Made by a program: the position numbers and the translations under genes. This document shows, one piece after another, positions 41,785 to 50,192 of a stretch of DNA of 64,000 nt (positions within the stretch are counted from its first letter, which is position 1; each line of letters opens with the position of its first letter). Below the pieces are notes generated by a model. The model was not told the DNA's origin. It ran no database searches and was given only the letters and a program-made list of their open reading frames with translations. Origin of the DNA: CAYIHX01 sp964363305 (GTDB taxonomy: Bacteria; Bdellovibrionota; UBA1018); the NCBI GenBank assembly GCA_964363305.1, contig CAYIHX010000007.1, forward strand, positions 1 to 64,000, written 5' to 3'.

Positions 41785-42771
41785 TCAGTCCGAGCGGAGG
41801 ACGAGAGTAGGTTCCCGAGACCGGAACCGAAGATAAACCAAGCCCCCGAGCATTCCGAAAAGAATGTTAAAAAACGCGACGAGACTGAAAACATCCGCCC
41901 CGCGCTCGGTTCCTAAGAAATGAAACAGCCAAAGAAAGGCGGCGTGCCCCGTCCCCACGCCGGCCGGCAGAACCGGCACCGCCGTCACGAGAAGCCCGAG
42001 GGGAACCACCACGAAAACAGCGGCGGCCGAGATGCCTTCAACGCCAAGCGCCTGAAGATAGAGTAAGCAACTGATGCAAACAATCAGATGGATGGCGACC
42101 GAACTGAGCAGGGCTAAAAATACCGTTCGAGGGTATTTTCGATAGACCTTAATGCCCTGATAAATGCGCAACACCGAGCCTGCGGCATTCACTCTCTTCG
42201 AAAGCCATTCGAGCGCCTTCATGACCGGATCCCGCGCATCATGGAGCGAGAACAAGTAGATATAAAACCCGATCACTCCAGCCGCTGCCAGCGCAACAAA
42301 CACCTGAATACCCGTCAACAAAGGCGTCCCCTCGAACTTCCTAAATTCGATCAGAAGAGCCGTCGCCGAAACCAAGACTAGTGCGGATACCCCGGCCACT
42401 CGGTCGAACAGAATACTTCCGAAACCCCTCGCGCGAACCCCTTCCACCTCGCGGGCAACGTAAACCGCTTTGACAAGGTCTCCGCTGACCGCTCCGGGCA
42501 AAGCGATGTTGAAGAAGTTGCCCACCAGTCCAAGCTCGGCGATTCGTAAAAAGGGAAGATGAATCCCTTGCGCCAGCAAAAGCCAGCGCCACCGCAAAAT
42601 GCCCAGCGCAGTAGAAACCGACATCAACACCAAGGCGGGAACCATCAGATCGATGCGTGCGAACGCGCGACCGGTCGCTTCGAGCGAAAGAAAGCCCTTT
42701 CGTCCCAAGAAATACAAAAGCGCTGATACCAGCAGAATCTTAATGATCGTCTTCGCCGTCCGAAAGGTCAT
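41785..42771 (-). CDS. Lysylphosphatidylglycerol-synthase-type membrane flippase (UPF0104)
   Basis: A 328-residue membrane protein with about eight helices of the LPG synthase TM family: LGILRWRWLLLAQGI, GLVGNFFNIALPGAVSGDLVKAVYV and, near the end, PVLPAGVGTGHAAFLWLF. The soluble acyltransferase domain of MprF is absent, so only the flippase-like part is present; such proteins move lipids or polyprenyl-linked glycans. The start overlaps the amidotransferase stop by ATGA. Placement among glycosyltransferases suggests a cell-surface glycan or lipid role. Confidence 0.8.
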   Translation of the reverse strand: MTFRTAKTIIKILLVSALLYFLGRKGFLSLEATGRAFARIDLMVPALVLMSVSTALGILRWRWLLLAQGIHLPFLRIAELGLVGNFFNIALPGAVSGDLVKAVYVAREVEGVRARGFGSILFDRVAGVSALVLVSATALLIEFRKFEGTPLLTGIQVFVALAAAGVIGFYIYLFSLHDARDPVMKALEWLSKRVNAAGSVLRIYQGIKVYRKYPRTVFLALLSSVAIHLIVCISCLLYLQALGVEGISAAAVFVVVPLGLLVTAVPVLPAGVGTGHAAFLWLFHFLGTERGADVFSLVAFFNILFGMLGGLVYLRFRSREPTLVLRSD

Positions 42772-43391
42772 CGGCTCGTCTCCCTTAAAAAGTTTGAGAA
42801 GATCGCCTGACCGACCGTCTCATCATAGAGTTCCGCGGTTTTGAAAACCTTTTCTGGGTGAAACTGAATCCCAAAGACGGGTTTCGACTTCATTTCGACC
42901 GCCTGAATCGCGCAATCATCCGAACAAGCCGTGACTTCGAGCTCCTTTAACGGAGACGCGACCTCGTCCTGGTGCGAGGAATAAGAATAAAAGAGTGGAG
43001 AGAGTCCCAGCAAAAGGCGGCTCGGGCCGGTTTTCCGAATTTGGGTCCACCCATACTCGGGCACCTGGCTTTGTCGAACGGTCTCTAGCCCACCCAATGC
43101 TCTGTGAAGGGTCTGATGGCCGTAACAAACTCCAAGAAGGGGAATGGAAAGATCTACCGCCCGACGAACAAATCGGTCCAGTTCGATTACCCAAGGGGCC
43201 AAATCCATCGCTCGCGTCAAAGAGCCGGAAAGAATCACTCGATCAAATCCTTCCGGAGAAGAAGGCAAATCAGAATGAGGCCCGCGTCTCACCCAAACCG
43301 TTGCCCCAGTAAGCTGACGGGCGTGCCCCACCAGCTCCGACGCTCCCCAGCTGTCGCGCATCATGTTGTTGTCGACAATGAGAATCTTCAT
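42768..43391 (-). CDS. Class I glutamine amidotransferase
   Basis: A 207-residue stand-alone GATase1 domain: LLGVCYGHQTLHRALGG supplies the nucleophile Cys, and FGIQFHPEKVFKT the His-Glu pair. These complete the catalytic triad for releasing ammonia from glutamine. The partner synthase is not evident: neither trpE/pabB nor another acceptor subunit is adjacent, and an autonomous gamma-glutamyl hydrolase-type role is possible. It overlaps the flippase downstream and the glycosyltransferase upstream as ATGA, so a role in surface glycan amidation is worth considering. Confidence 0.82.
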   Translation of the reverse strand: MKILIVDNNMMRDSWGASELVGHARQLTGATVWVRRGPHSDLPSSPEGFDRVILSGSLTRAMDLAPWVIELDRFVRRAVDLSIPLLGVCYGHQTLHRALGGLETVRQSQVPEYGWTQIRKTGPSRLLLGLSPLFYSYSSHQDEVASPLKELEVTACSDDCAIQAVEMKSKPVFGIQFHPEKVFKTAELYDETVGQAIFSNFLRETSR

Positions 43392-44167
43392 CGCTGGGCA
43401 TCCCGCCGTAATCGGCTCTCCAGCAGAGCGGCATATTTCATAAACATCGAGTGCGCGGCGTTTACCGAGATAATCAAGCCCGCCAAGCCATCCAGAAAAC
43501 CCCGCTTGAGCAGATAGGTCTCGATGAATTTCCCGATCGGTTTGAAAAGAAGCAAAACCACGCTGCCCGTCTTTCCCTTGCTTCGCAAATCGCTTGTGCC
43601 GAGCTGAGAAAATCTCACGTTCGTCAGCACCTGATCGTGCACACTCCCGAACGAGTCATGCTCGAGATCATGCTTCAAACGGAGCACCTTCCCCCGCACG
43701 AGCAGCTGCTCGTGAACGTTCGGCTCAGTCCACCGGGACAGCCTCCGGTTCGACAGCCGAATCAGAACGTTCGGGTACCATCCTCCGTACCGAATCCACC
43801 GCCCTAAATAAAATGTCCGCCTCGCCATCGAAAATGCAGCCCAGGGGTTGGCGGAGCCATCCACCCTGCCCAGTTCAGTCCGAATCTCGGCCGCCAACTC
43901 GGGGGAAACCCGTTCATCCGCATCCAGGCTCAGCACCCAGTCATGACGCGCCTGCTCTTGGGCAAAATTTTTCTGCTGCCCATAACCCTGCCAATCATGA
44001 TGAATCACCCGAGCGCCCTCCGCTTCCGCGATCTCGCGCGTACGGTCTTGGCTCCCCGAGTCGACCACAAGAACCTCCTCCGCCCATGCGACTGAGCGAA
44101 TCGCTTGAGCGATCTGCCCTTCCTCATTCTTCGCGATAATGGTGACACTGAGAGGCGGCCTTGGCAT
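43388..44167 (-). CDS. GT2 glycosyltransferase, LPS-core type (WaaE/KdtX-like)
   Basis: A 259-residue cytoplasmic GT-A enzyme with SVTIIAKNEEGQIAQAIRSV, VLVVDSGSQDRTREIA, RVIHHDWQGYGQQKNFA and LSLDADERVSPELA (the DxD metal site), then FYLGRWIRYGGWYPN. These match the KdtX/WaaE-type beta-1,4-glucosyltransferases of lipopolysaccharide core. It opens a three-gene unit (transferase, amidotransferase, flippase), each joined by ATGA. It diverges from ugd. Confidence 0.88.
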   Translation of the reverse strand: MPRPPLSVTIIAKNEEGQIAQAIRSVAWAEEVLVVDSGSQDRTREIAEAEGARVIHHDWQGYGQQKNFAQEQARHDWVLSLDADERVSPELAAEIRTELGRVDGSANPWAAFSMARRTFYLGRWIRYGGWYPNVLIRLSNRRLSRWTEPNVHEQLLVRGKVLRLKHDLEHDSFGSVHDQVLTNVRFSQLGTSDLRSKGKTGSVVLLLFKPIGKFIETYLLKRGFLDGLAGLIISVNAAHSMFMKYAALLESRLRRDAQR

Positions 44168-44246
44168 CTGTCTCCTTCATAGCTCTAAAAGCTGTGGATT
44201 TCTCGGCCAAAAACGAGTTTAAGAAGACTCGGGGAGACTTTTGACG

Positions 44247-45554
44247 ATGCGAGTTGTTGTTATCGGTACGGGGTATGTAGGCTTGGTGGCAGGTGCCTGT
44301 TTTTCTGACGCCGGAAATGAAGTGACCTGCGTTGATATCGACGCAAAGAAGACCGAAGCACTCAAACGTGGTGAAATCCCCATTTACGAGCCTGGCCTCG
44401 ACACTCTCGTAAAGAGAAACACCACCGACGGACGCCTCAAATTCACGACCTCCACCGCCGAGGCGATGGCTGGCGCCGAAATCGTCTTTCTCGCCGTAGG
44501 TACCCCCCCTCTACCGAGCGGGGACCCTGATCTCAGCTACCTAAAAGCCGCCTCCGAGCAAGTGGCTCGAGCCTTGAAAGGGTATGCGATCATCGTGAAC
44601 AAATCGACTGTGCCGATCGGTACCCACCTTCAGGTTGCAGAGTGGATGAAGCCCCATACTTCGTGCGATTTCGACGTCGTGTCGAATCCTGAATTTTTAA
44701 AAGAAGGGTCCGCGATCGACGATTTTCTCAAGCCCGATCGAGTGGTGATCGGAACGAAGAAACCAGAAGTTTTTCAAAAAATGGCGGACCTCTACGCACC
44801 CTTTGTTCGACAGGGAAACCCCGTCATTTGGATGGATCCCGTCTCGGCCGAAATCACCAAATACGCCTGCAACGCTTTTCTCGCAACCCGCATCAGCTTC
44901 ATGAACGAGCTGTCTCGCCTCTGTGAGGTAGTGGGTGGGGACGTCGAGATGATCCGCAAAGGCATGGCGACCGACGTGCGCATCGGGAAACATTTTCTCT
45001 ACGCCGGGGCCGGCTATGGAGGTTCGTGCTTCCCGAAAGACGTCCAGGCTCTCGTCTCGACAGCGAGAAAGAACGATATACCGCTTGGCATCGTCAGCGC
45101 AGCGGAGGAGGCCAATGCTCGACAAAAGGCTCATTTAGTGACGAAGGTCAAAGCCCACTTCAAGGGCAACCTGCAAGGTAAAACTTTCGCGCTTTGGGGC
45201 CTCGCGTTCAAACCCAACACGGACGACATGCGCGAGGCCCCGGCCCTCACCATGATCGAGGGATTGCTGGAGGCGGGCGCCAAGGTCCGCGCTTTTGATC
45301 CGGTGGCGATGGAAAATACAAGAAAGATCCTCGGTGAGCAGATTGCGTACTGCCAAAACGCCTACGATACGCTCACCGGGTCTGATGCGCTGCTCATCGC
45401 GACGGAGTGGAATGAGTTTCGAAATCCCGATTTCAAGAAGGTGCAGGCCCAGCTCAAAAGTCCCGTCATTTTCGATGGCCGCAACCTCTTTGAACCGGTC
45501 GCGATGAGACGAAACGGTTTCACCTATTACTCGATGGGACGACCGACGGTATAG
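44247..45554 (+). CDS. ugd: UDP-glucose 6-dehydrogenase
   Basis: Oxidises UDP-glucose twice to UDP-glucuronate, a precursor of acidic surface polysaccharides and aminoarabinose. The 435-residue protein has VVVIGTGYVGLVAGACFSDAG (NAD fold), EIVFLAVGTPPL, KSTVPIGT and the catalytic Cys261 in GYGGSCFPKD, with LWGLAFKPNTDDMREAP. ATG 44247 has GGGAG upstream and gives the family start; a TTG two codons earlier is also in frame. A GT2 transferase follows 4 bp downstream. Confidence 0.96.
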   Translation: MRVVVIGTGYVGLVAGACFSDAGNEVTCVDIDAKKTEALKRGEIPIYEPGLDTLVKRNTTDGRLKFTTSTAEAMAGAEIVFLAVGTPPLPSGDPDLSYLKAASEQVARALKGYAIIVNKSTVPIGTHLQVAEWMKPHTSCDFDVVSNPEFLKEGSAIDDFLKPDRVVIGTKKPEVFQKMADLYAPFVRQGNPVIWMDPVSAEITKYACNAFLATRISFMNELSRLCEVVGGDVEMIRKGMATDVRIGKHFLYAGAGYGGSCFPKDVQALVSTARKNDIPLGIVSAAEEANARQKAHLVTKVKAHFKGNLQGKTFALWGLAFKPNTDDMREAPALTMIEGLLEAGAKVRAFDPVAMENTRKILGEQIAYCQNAYDTLTGSDALLIATEWNEFRNPDFKKVQAQLKSPVIFDGRNLFEPVAMRRNGFTYYSMGRPTV

Positions 45555-45558
45555 GCGC

Positions 45559-46401
45559 GTGGAACCCTACGAGAGCGTCTCTTTAATTGCGACGACCTAC
45601 AATCAACCTGCCGATCTCGACCTCTATCTTCGGTCTCTGAAGCAGCAGACCTACGCCGCGTTTGAGATCGTGATCGCCGACGACGGAAGTGGCGAGGAAA
45701 CCCGGAGAGTGATCGCCCACCACCAGCGGGAGTGGGCTGGTCCCAGGCTGAAACACGTCTGGCACGAAGATCAGGGCTACCGAAAAGCGAAAATCGTCAA
45801 CGAGGCCGTTCGACAGTCCTCCGGCCAATGGCTTGTGTTCACTGACTCGGATCATCTGGTCCACCCCCAATTCGTCGCCGACCACGTATCCCAACGAGGA
45901 ACAAATCGCCTCTTTATGGGCCGACGAGTCGACCTCACGCAGCCAGTTTCGGACTGGATTCGAAAGAACCCCGTACGACTCTTTAAGCCAGGGTTTTATC
46001 TTCGCATCCTCTCCGTTCGTGGCGCTAACCGAACCCTTCGCATCGCCTGGACGCCGCTCGCCCGAGCTCTCGGCGCCTTCCGCGTGCCTGACCTTCTCGG
46101 CTCGAATTTTTCAATCGCCCGCGACCTCCTCTTCCGCGTCAATGGTTTCGACGAGTCGAATGAACACTACTGGGGCGAGGATGGCGATCTCTACGCACGG
46201 GTCAGTCACGTCGGAGCGGAGATCTACGGTCGGAAGATGTTTGCCGTGCAGCTCCATCTCTGGCACCCGCTGCGAAAGCCAAAACCAGATGCCGAGGTGG
46301 GCTACAGAAACCGGCTCGCGGATCCGCACTACCAGTTTTGCAAAATCGGCCTTCAGGTCAAAAGCGGCGCAGTCGATAGCTCCGATATTCAAAAAGCCTG
46401 A
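45559..46401 (+). CDS. GT2-family glycosyltransferase
   Basis: A 280-residue GT-A enzyme: LIATTYNQPADLDLYLRSL, EIVIADDGSGEETRRVI, EDQGYRKAKIVNEAVRQSSG and the metal site FTDSDHLVHP. The C-terminal NFSIARDLLFRVNGFDESNEHY, then WGEDGDLYARVSH, is the typical galactosyltransferase-type acceptor region. The start is GTG 45559, four bases after the ugd stop, so the pair is probably coupled and the enzyme may use UDP-glucuronate or a product of it; this is inference. Its 3' end overlaps a convergent transferase by 44 bp, next to a scaffold gap. Confidence 0.87.
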   Translation: MEPYESVSLIATTYNQPADLDLYLRSLKQQTYAAFEIVIADDGSGEETRRVIAHHQREWAGPRLKHVWHEDQGYRKAKIVNEAVRQSSGQWLVFTDSDHLVHPQFVADHVSQRGTNRLFMGRRVDLTQPVSDWIRKNPVRLFKPGFYLRILSVRGANRTLRIAWTPLARALGAFRVPDLLGSNFSIARDLLFRVNGFDESNEHYWGEDGDLYARVSHVGAEIYGRKMFAVQLHLWHPLRKPKPDAEVGYRNRLADPHYQFCKIGLQVKSGAVDSSDIQKA

Positions 46402-47287
46402 CCCCGGTCAGACGCTCGAACAGATCGANNNNNNNNNNATCGAGAACGATTTTTTTTGCATCCTGCCAGACCCAAACCAAAGGGCTCGCCCGCAGATCCC
46501 ATTTCCAGTTCTTTGTCTGAATCCGTTCCAGCATAACGGCAGGATGCTGCTCCCGAAATTCCCGCAAACCCCAAATTCTCTTGTATCGATAGTTCTCACC
46601 CGTATGGGGCGTGCGGGTTCTCGCGTTCTGTTCGGTCGGGGTTCCGTGGTAGAGTTGATCCATGAAATAGGTTTTTTCCCGCATGGCTTCCGGGGTCCGC
46701 ACCCATCCATAGTGAAAAACTCTCGCGCCCGAATCCAACACTCTCGGCTTTTCCCCATTCGAAAGACGGAAGCTCTGGGCGTCGCCCACGCTTCGCGCGC
46801 CAGCCGACTTCCGAACTGCCCGCACTTCCCTGCGGTATGCGGAACGGGACTCCTGAATGACATCATAGGAGCCGTAAAAATGGACATACCTGAACAGCAA
46901 GCCCTGGATATCCGGTCTTTCCTGGGCCAACTGCAAGGCCCTTTTCACAAGCGGATAATCCCGCTCGTGAAAAACTTCGTCCGCCTGCAAATAGACGCAC
47001 CAATCCCCACGACAGGCATCGAGCGCGATATTCGTCTGCTCCGAAAGGATCAGGCCACGCTTTTTTTTCTCAGGGTCATCCAGAGGCCACACTGAATCAA
47101 TGATACGAATCTTACCCTTGGCCACCTCAGAGGCGGCAAGCTTCGCCACCTCGATCCGGGTTTCGTCCATGCCCGCCCCGACATTGACCACCAGCTCGTC
47201 GACCAACGGGAGGAGAGACAGGATTGACTCCCGAAAGGGATAGTCAAACTGAACGCCATGACGGACGAGCGTGAAACCTGAGATCAT
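46358..47287 (-). CDS. GT2-type glycosyltransferase spanning a scaffold gap
   Basis: A 309-codon frame containing ten Ns. The intact part has GFTLVRHGVQFDYPFRESI, LVDELVVNVGAGMDETR, and the metal-site region WCVYLQADEVFHERDYP, followed by a conserved FRYVHFYGSYDVIQ. After the gap it ends DLFERLTGVRLFEYRSYRL. If the Ns plus a 5-base duplicated contig end (ATCGA) are removed, the frame reads KKIVLDLFERLTGVR without a break, so the gene is probably whole and only 15 bases too long here. It overlaps the next transferase as ATGA and the convergent one by 44 bp. Confidence 0.8.
   Translation of the reverse strand: MISGFTLVRHGVQFDYPFRESILSLLPLVDELVVNVGAGMDETRIEVAKLAASEVAKGKIRIIDSVWPLDDPEKKKRGLILSEQTNIALDACRGDWCVYLQADEVFHERDYPLVKRALQLAQERPDIQGLLFRYVHFYGSYDVIQESRSAYRREVRAVRKSAGARSVGDAQSFRLSNGEKPRVLDSGARVFHYGWVRTPEAMREKTYFMDQLYHGTPTEQNARTRTPHTGENYRYKRIWGLREFREQHPAVMLERIQTKNWKWDLRASPLVWVWQDAKKIVLDXXXXDLFERLTGVRLFEYRSYRLRRF
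46429..46438. other. Assembly gap of ten Ns, probably artificial
   Basis: Ten Ns separate ...CAGATCGA and ATCGAGAACG... . The five bases ATCGA occur on both sides, so the contigs overlap and no sequence need be missing. The flanking gene reads through in frame when the duplication and Ns are collapsed. Confidence 0.8.
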
Positions 47288-48084
47288 TTTTTTCTGTTCT
47301 CACGCTGTTCCAGTTGCCACATCTTCATATGACGAACCACCCGCGAAACTCCCTCGAGCAGCGAAATCACAAATCCATGGTAACCGTCGCGATAGGCTTG
47401 GTAGTAGAAATAATTTTTATAGAGCATCGCCGGGAACGCAAAGACCAGCTTAAAAGCTGAAGTGCGTTGCCCCTGGCGAAAACGGTCACTTGCTTCAATA
47501 GAAGTGTACCGATTCATCTTGTCGAGAAATTTTTCGATGGAAAACTCGGGTGAATGCAAGATCGGCTCGTGAAGCGACTGAGGTGGCTGAGGAAAAACGG
47601 GGTATTCATGCACCTCGTTCACGTAACGAACTCCGCTGCGGTGAAAAAAACGATCCTGATACGAAGGGTTCCAGATGCCATACTCAATCGGCTTCCCCAA
47701 GAAATATTCTTTTCGGCGGACCTTATAGTACCGATAAGGTGGACCGCCTGGCATTTTCATCAACGAAGTCAGCCGCTCTCGAAGCTCCGGACTGACCGCC
47801 TCATCCGCATCAAGGAAAAAAACCCAATCGTTACTCGCTTGCTCTAACGCGAAATTTCGCTGATCGCGAAAGCCCGACCAGAGACGACTCACGAACCGTA
47901 CCTTCCCACTGTAGGCCCGGCCCGGAGCCTCCGCGATCTCGCGTGTATGATCAGAGCTCATGGCATCCACCACCAGTATCTCATCCGCCCATGCCGCCGA
48001 CGAAAGACATCGCTCAATCTGTGCTTCCTCATTTCGTGTCAAAACGAGAATGGACACCTTTTGGGGCTTCTCTTCGCTATTCAT
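47284..48084 (-). CDS. GT2 glycosyltransferase, LPS-core type (WaaE/KdtX-like)
   Basis: A 266-residue GT-A transferase very similar in layout to the one at 43388-44167: SILVLTRNEEAQIERCLSSA, ILVVDAMSSDHTREIAEAP, SGFRDQRNFALEQA, and the metal site FFLDADEAVSPELRERL, then EYFLGKPIEYGIWNP. The C-terminal tail carries an aromatic, basic stretch (YKNYFYYQAYRDGYHGF) that may contact the membrane. It is the middle of three minus-strand glycan genes joined by ATGA overlaps, after the heptosyltransferase and before the gap-spanning transferase. Confidence 0.88.
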   Translation of the reverse strand: MNSEEKPQKVSILVLTRNEEAQIERCLSSAAWADEILVVDAMSSDHTREIAEAPGRAYSGKVRFVSRLWSGFRDQRNFALEQASNDWVFFLDADEAVSPELRERLTSLMKMPGGPPYRYYKVRRKEYFLGKPIEYGIWNPSYQDRFFHRSGVRYVNEVHEYPVFPQPPQSLHEPILHSPEFSIEKFLDKMNRYTSIEASDRFRQGQRTSAFKLVFAFPAMLYKNYFYYQAYRDGYHGFVISLLEGVSRVVRHMKMWQLEQRENRKK

Positions 48085-49172
48085 CGCGAAATCCTCTCAG
48101 CCGCGCCGAAAACCGCATCTACCCCGATCTCGCGCATACAACGATGCTGCTCGACCACGCAGGTATCAAGGCCGCACCAGGCGGGATAGCCCGGTAACGC
48201 GTCTTTCCTGCAAGGAAGGCCTTCGGCAAAAAAATAGGGATGCCGTTCGGACGGATAGGGATGCCACTCGAACGGATCTTCGGGGCCAAAAATAGTCACC
48301 GTAGGAGTCCCCACGGCCACGGCAATATGGCGAGGACCGGAGTCATTTCCAACCAGCACTGCCGTTTCCCCCACCAGGGCAAATAAACTTCTCAAATCGA
48401 GCCCAGACTCGATCGTGATCTTCCGTCTCACCTCCGCCTGGGCAACTTGCGCCTCCACGCATCGCAGAAATTCGCGCCCCTGTTGGTCTTCGTCTGCGCT
48501 CATCAGGGCGATCACAGATCCGCCGGTCTGTGCGCACCATTTCTCGGCCAGAAGTGCGTATCGCTCGAAGGGCCAGAATTTGGTCGAACGAGAAGCCCCG
48601 AGTCCGATCGCCAGTACAGGAGTCGGTAGACCCATTTGGGCCAATCGCTTTTGAGCTTCCTCTTTTTCACCAGGAAGGACTTTGATCTCAGGCAAGCGAC
48701 CCGGAGAAACATGGGCGCCCAGCGCCCTCACAGAATCCATGTCTCTTTCAATAATAGGCTTGAGGATGCCCTTCCCGGGCACATCTACGGTTGAGTAACG
48801 ATTCCGGTCCTTATGCCCATGAAAATGAATCGCCCTGGTTGGAGCGCCGGTCGCAAAAGCGAGGGTCGCGCTGGATGGGCTGGCGTGAAAATTCACAACT
48901 GTATCAAAACGTTCCCGGCGGAGTCGGATTGCCAAGCCCGCAAGAGACCGCGCGCGGGATGCGGCGTCTCGATGCCGCTCAAACGTCCACACCTTCGAAA
49001 TAAATGGGTGACCCACAAACACGGGAGCGCAGGTCTGTGAAACCAACACCTGAATCTCCGCCGAAGGAAACGCCCTGCGCAGCTCGTTCAAGGGCGCTGT
49101 CATTAAAACCGTATCGCCCAACGCGCGTATTTTGATCGCTAGTATTTTTCTTGGGGAAAGCACTAGAGACAC
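48081..49172 (-). CDS. GT9-family heptosyltransferase
   Basis: A 363-residue GT-B enzyme of the WaaC/WaaF/WaaQ family, which adds ADP-heptose to LPS core. Family marks are ILAIKIRALGDTVLMTAPLNELRRAFP at the start (nucleotide-independent fold), IGLGASRSTKFWPFERYALLAE and LVGNDSGPRHIAVAVGTPTV, which binds the donor. A cysteine-containing end (GLPCRKDALPGYPAWCGLDTC) is shared with this family. The start is GTG 49172 with no strong ribosome site. It is the first of three overlapping glycan genes. Which heptose is added cannot be told. Confidence 0.9.
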   Translation of the reverse strand: MSLVLSPRKILAIKIRALGDTVLMTAPLNELRRAFPSAEIQVLVSQTCAPVFVGHPFISKVWTFERHRDAASRARSLAGLAIRLRRERFDTVVNFHASPSSATLAFATGAPTRAIHFHGHKDRNRYSTVDVPGKGILKPIIERDMDSVRALGAHVSPGRLPEIKVLPGEKEEAQKRLAQMGLPTPVLAIGLGASRSTKFWPFERYALLAEKWCAQTGGSVIALMSADEDQQGREFLRCVEAQVAQAEVRRKITIESGLDLRSLFALVGETAVLVGNDSGPRHIAVAVGTPTVTIFGPEDPFEWHPYPSERHPYFFAEGLPCRKDALPGYPAWCGLDTCVVEQHRCMREIGVDAVFGAAERISR

Positions 49173-49187
49173 TTCTAACCGATTCTA

Positions 49188-49229
49188 CCCAAAAGAGAAA
49201 ACCCCGGATGCGAAGAACGCACCCGGGGT
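49188..49229 (-). terminator. Intrinsic terminator of the His-rich peptide gene
   Basis: On the minus strand ACCCCGG (49229-49223) pairs with CCGGGGT (49207-49201); the inner TGCG/CGCA pairs extend the stem around an AAGAA-complement loop. A T-rich tail, TTTTCTCTTTT, follows (49200-49190). It ends the transcript of the small secreted protein 22 bp past its stop. Confidence 0.82.
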
Positions 49230-49251
49230 CTCAGAAAAATTCAGCTCAAAT

Positions 49252-49464
49252 TTAGTGAGCAGCTTTTTCTGTAGGCTTCTTCGCGGTCTTTGCCTTGTGA
49301 GCGACAGGCTTCTTGGCGTTATGGTCGGTCGCAGCAGCTTCGTCATGGTGTTCCGCGGTGGCGGCTTCATCGTGATGGTCGGCAGCGGTGGTCGTAGCAT
49401 CTTCCGCGAAAGCGACTGCAGAGAGGGCGAGAGAGGACAAAGCAATAATGAGGAACTTCTTCAT
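49252..49464 (-). CDS. Small secreted His/Asp-rich protein
   Basis: A 70-residue protein with a clear signal peptide (FLIIALSSLALSAVAFA, cleavage about residue 20). The mature chain of about 50 residues is repetitive and charged: two HHDEAA units, DHN, then lysine-rich KKPVAHKAKTAKKPTEKAAH. The histidine and acidic residues could bind a metal ion in the periplasm; no family is recognised. It has an AAGGAG ribosome site, a possible TTGCGG...TACGCT promoter with a 17-bp spacer, and a strong terminator, so it is a well-formed single-gene unit. Confidence 0.78.
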   Translation of the reverse strand: MKKFLIIALSSLALSAVAFAEDATTTAADHHDEAATAEHHDEAAATDHNAKKPVAHKAKTAKKPTEKAAH

Positions 49465-49550
49465 TTCAGATCTCCTTGATCAAGTGATGGTTAATGACAA
49501 AAAACGGTACTGCGTTCCAAAGCGTATGCGAGTGCTATTCCGCCCGCAAA

Positions 49551-50192
49551 TCAAAATTTAGATGCGAAAGTGTAGATGTGCCGAATGTCGATATGGTTAA
49601 ACCGAAGGTGCTTCAGCTTCATCGCGGAAAGCTGGAGAATGAGCTTTGTATGACGCACCTTTTCCTGAAAACGGACCTTCTTGATCTCTCCTAAAATGAA
49701 GGCCTGCATATCTGTCGGATGAAAACAGAACCCCTTCGAAAACTCGAGCCCTCCCTTAAAGGGAATAATTCTCGCTTCAAAGAGATCTCCCCGGGCGAAG
49801 CCCCGATTGAGATCGACATCAGAAACCAGGTAAACCTTGTTTGAAAATAGGTCTTCCACAACCAGATGATGATGAAACCAGGTAAACCGTTTTAGTCTGA
49901 ATATCGAGTGAATAGTCGAACCGAAGTCTTTGTAAATATTGAGTTCTTCATTAGAAAATCGGTCTCTGTTTTTTCGGAAATAATACTTTATAGGCGAGAG
50001 ATCGACACCGGGAAGGTCCCTATCGAACAGATACCAATCCATAAACAGACACATGCGCTGCTCAAATTCCGGGTCGTCTTCATAGACAATCCCCGCTTTT
50101 TCAAAGTACTCCAGCTTCGCATTGTAAACTTCTCGGTAATAATCACCCGAGGTAAACTCATCGATCACGGGCTCTAGGTACTTTTGGTACAT
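49551..50192 (-). CDS. Conserved protein of unknown function
   Basis: A 213-residue soluble protein rich in aromatic and charged residues, opening YLEPVIDEFTSGDYY, with MCLFMDWYLFDRDLPG in the middle and FHHHLVVEDLF and KGFCFHPTDMQAFIL later. No membrane segment or signal peptide. I do not recognise a family. Base composition is clearly more AT-rich than the flanking pyrimidine genes. The first 19 bases overlap the end of carA, so it is probably last in the lepA-pyr operon and translated by coupling. Confidence 0.6.
   Translation of the reverse strand: MYQKYLEPVIDEFTSGDYYREVYNAKLEYFEKAGIVYEDDPEFEQRMCLFMDWYLFDRDLPGVDLSPIKYYFRKNRDRFSNEELNIYKDFGSTIHSIFRLKRFTWFHHHLVVEDLFSNKVYLVSDVDLNRGFARGDLFEARIIPFKGGLEFSKGFCFHPTDMQAFILGEIKKVRFQEKVRHTKLILQLSAMKLKHLRFNHIDIRHIYTFASKF

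Noticed and set aside
46358..46438. Glycosyltransferase gene considered disrupted by the N gap
   Set aside because: The reading frame on both sides is the same once the duplicated ATCGA and Ns are collapsed, so disruption is not supported.
45833..47095. A long plus-strand frame running through the N gap
   Set aside because: It runs antisense to a real glycosyltransferase and in an alternative frame of another; no family features.
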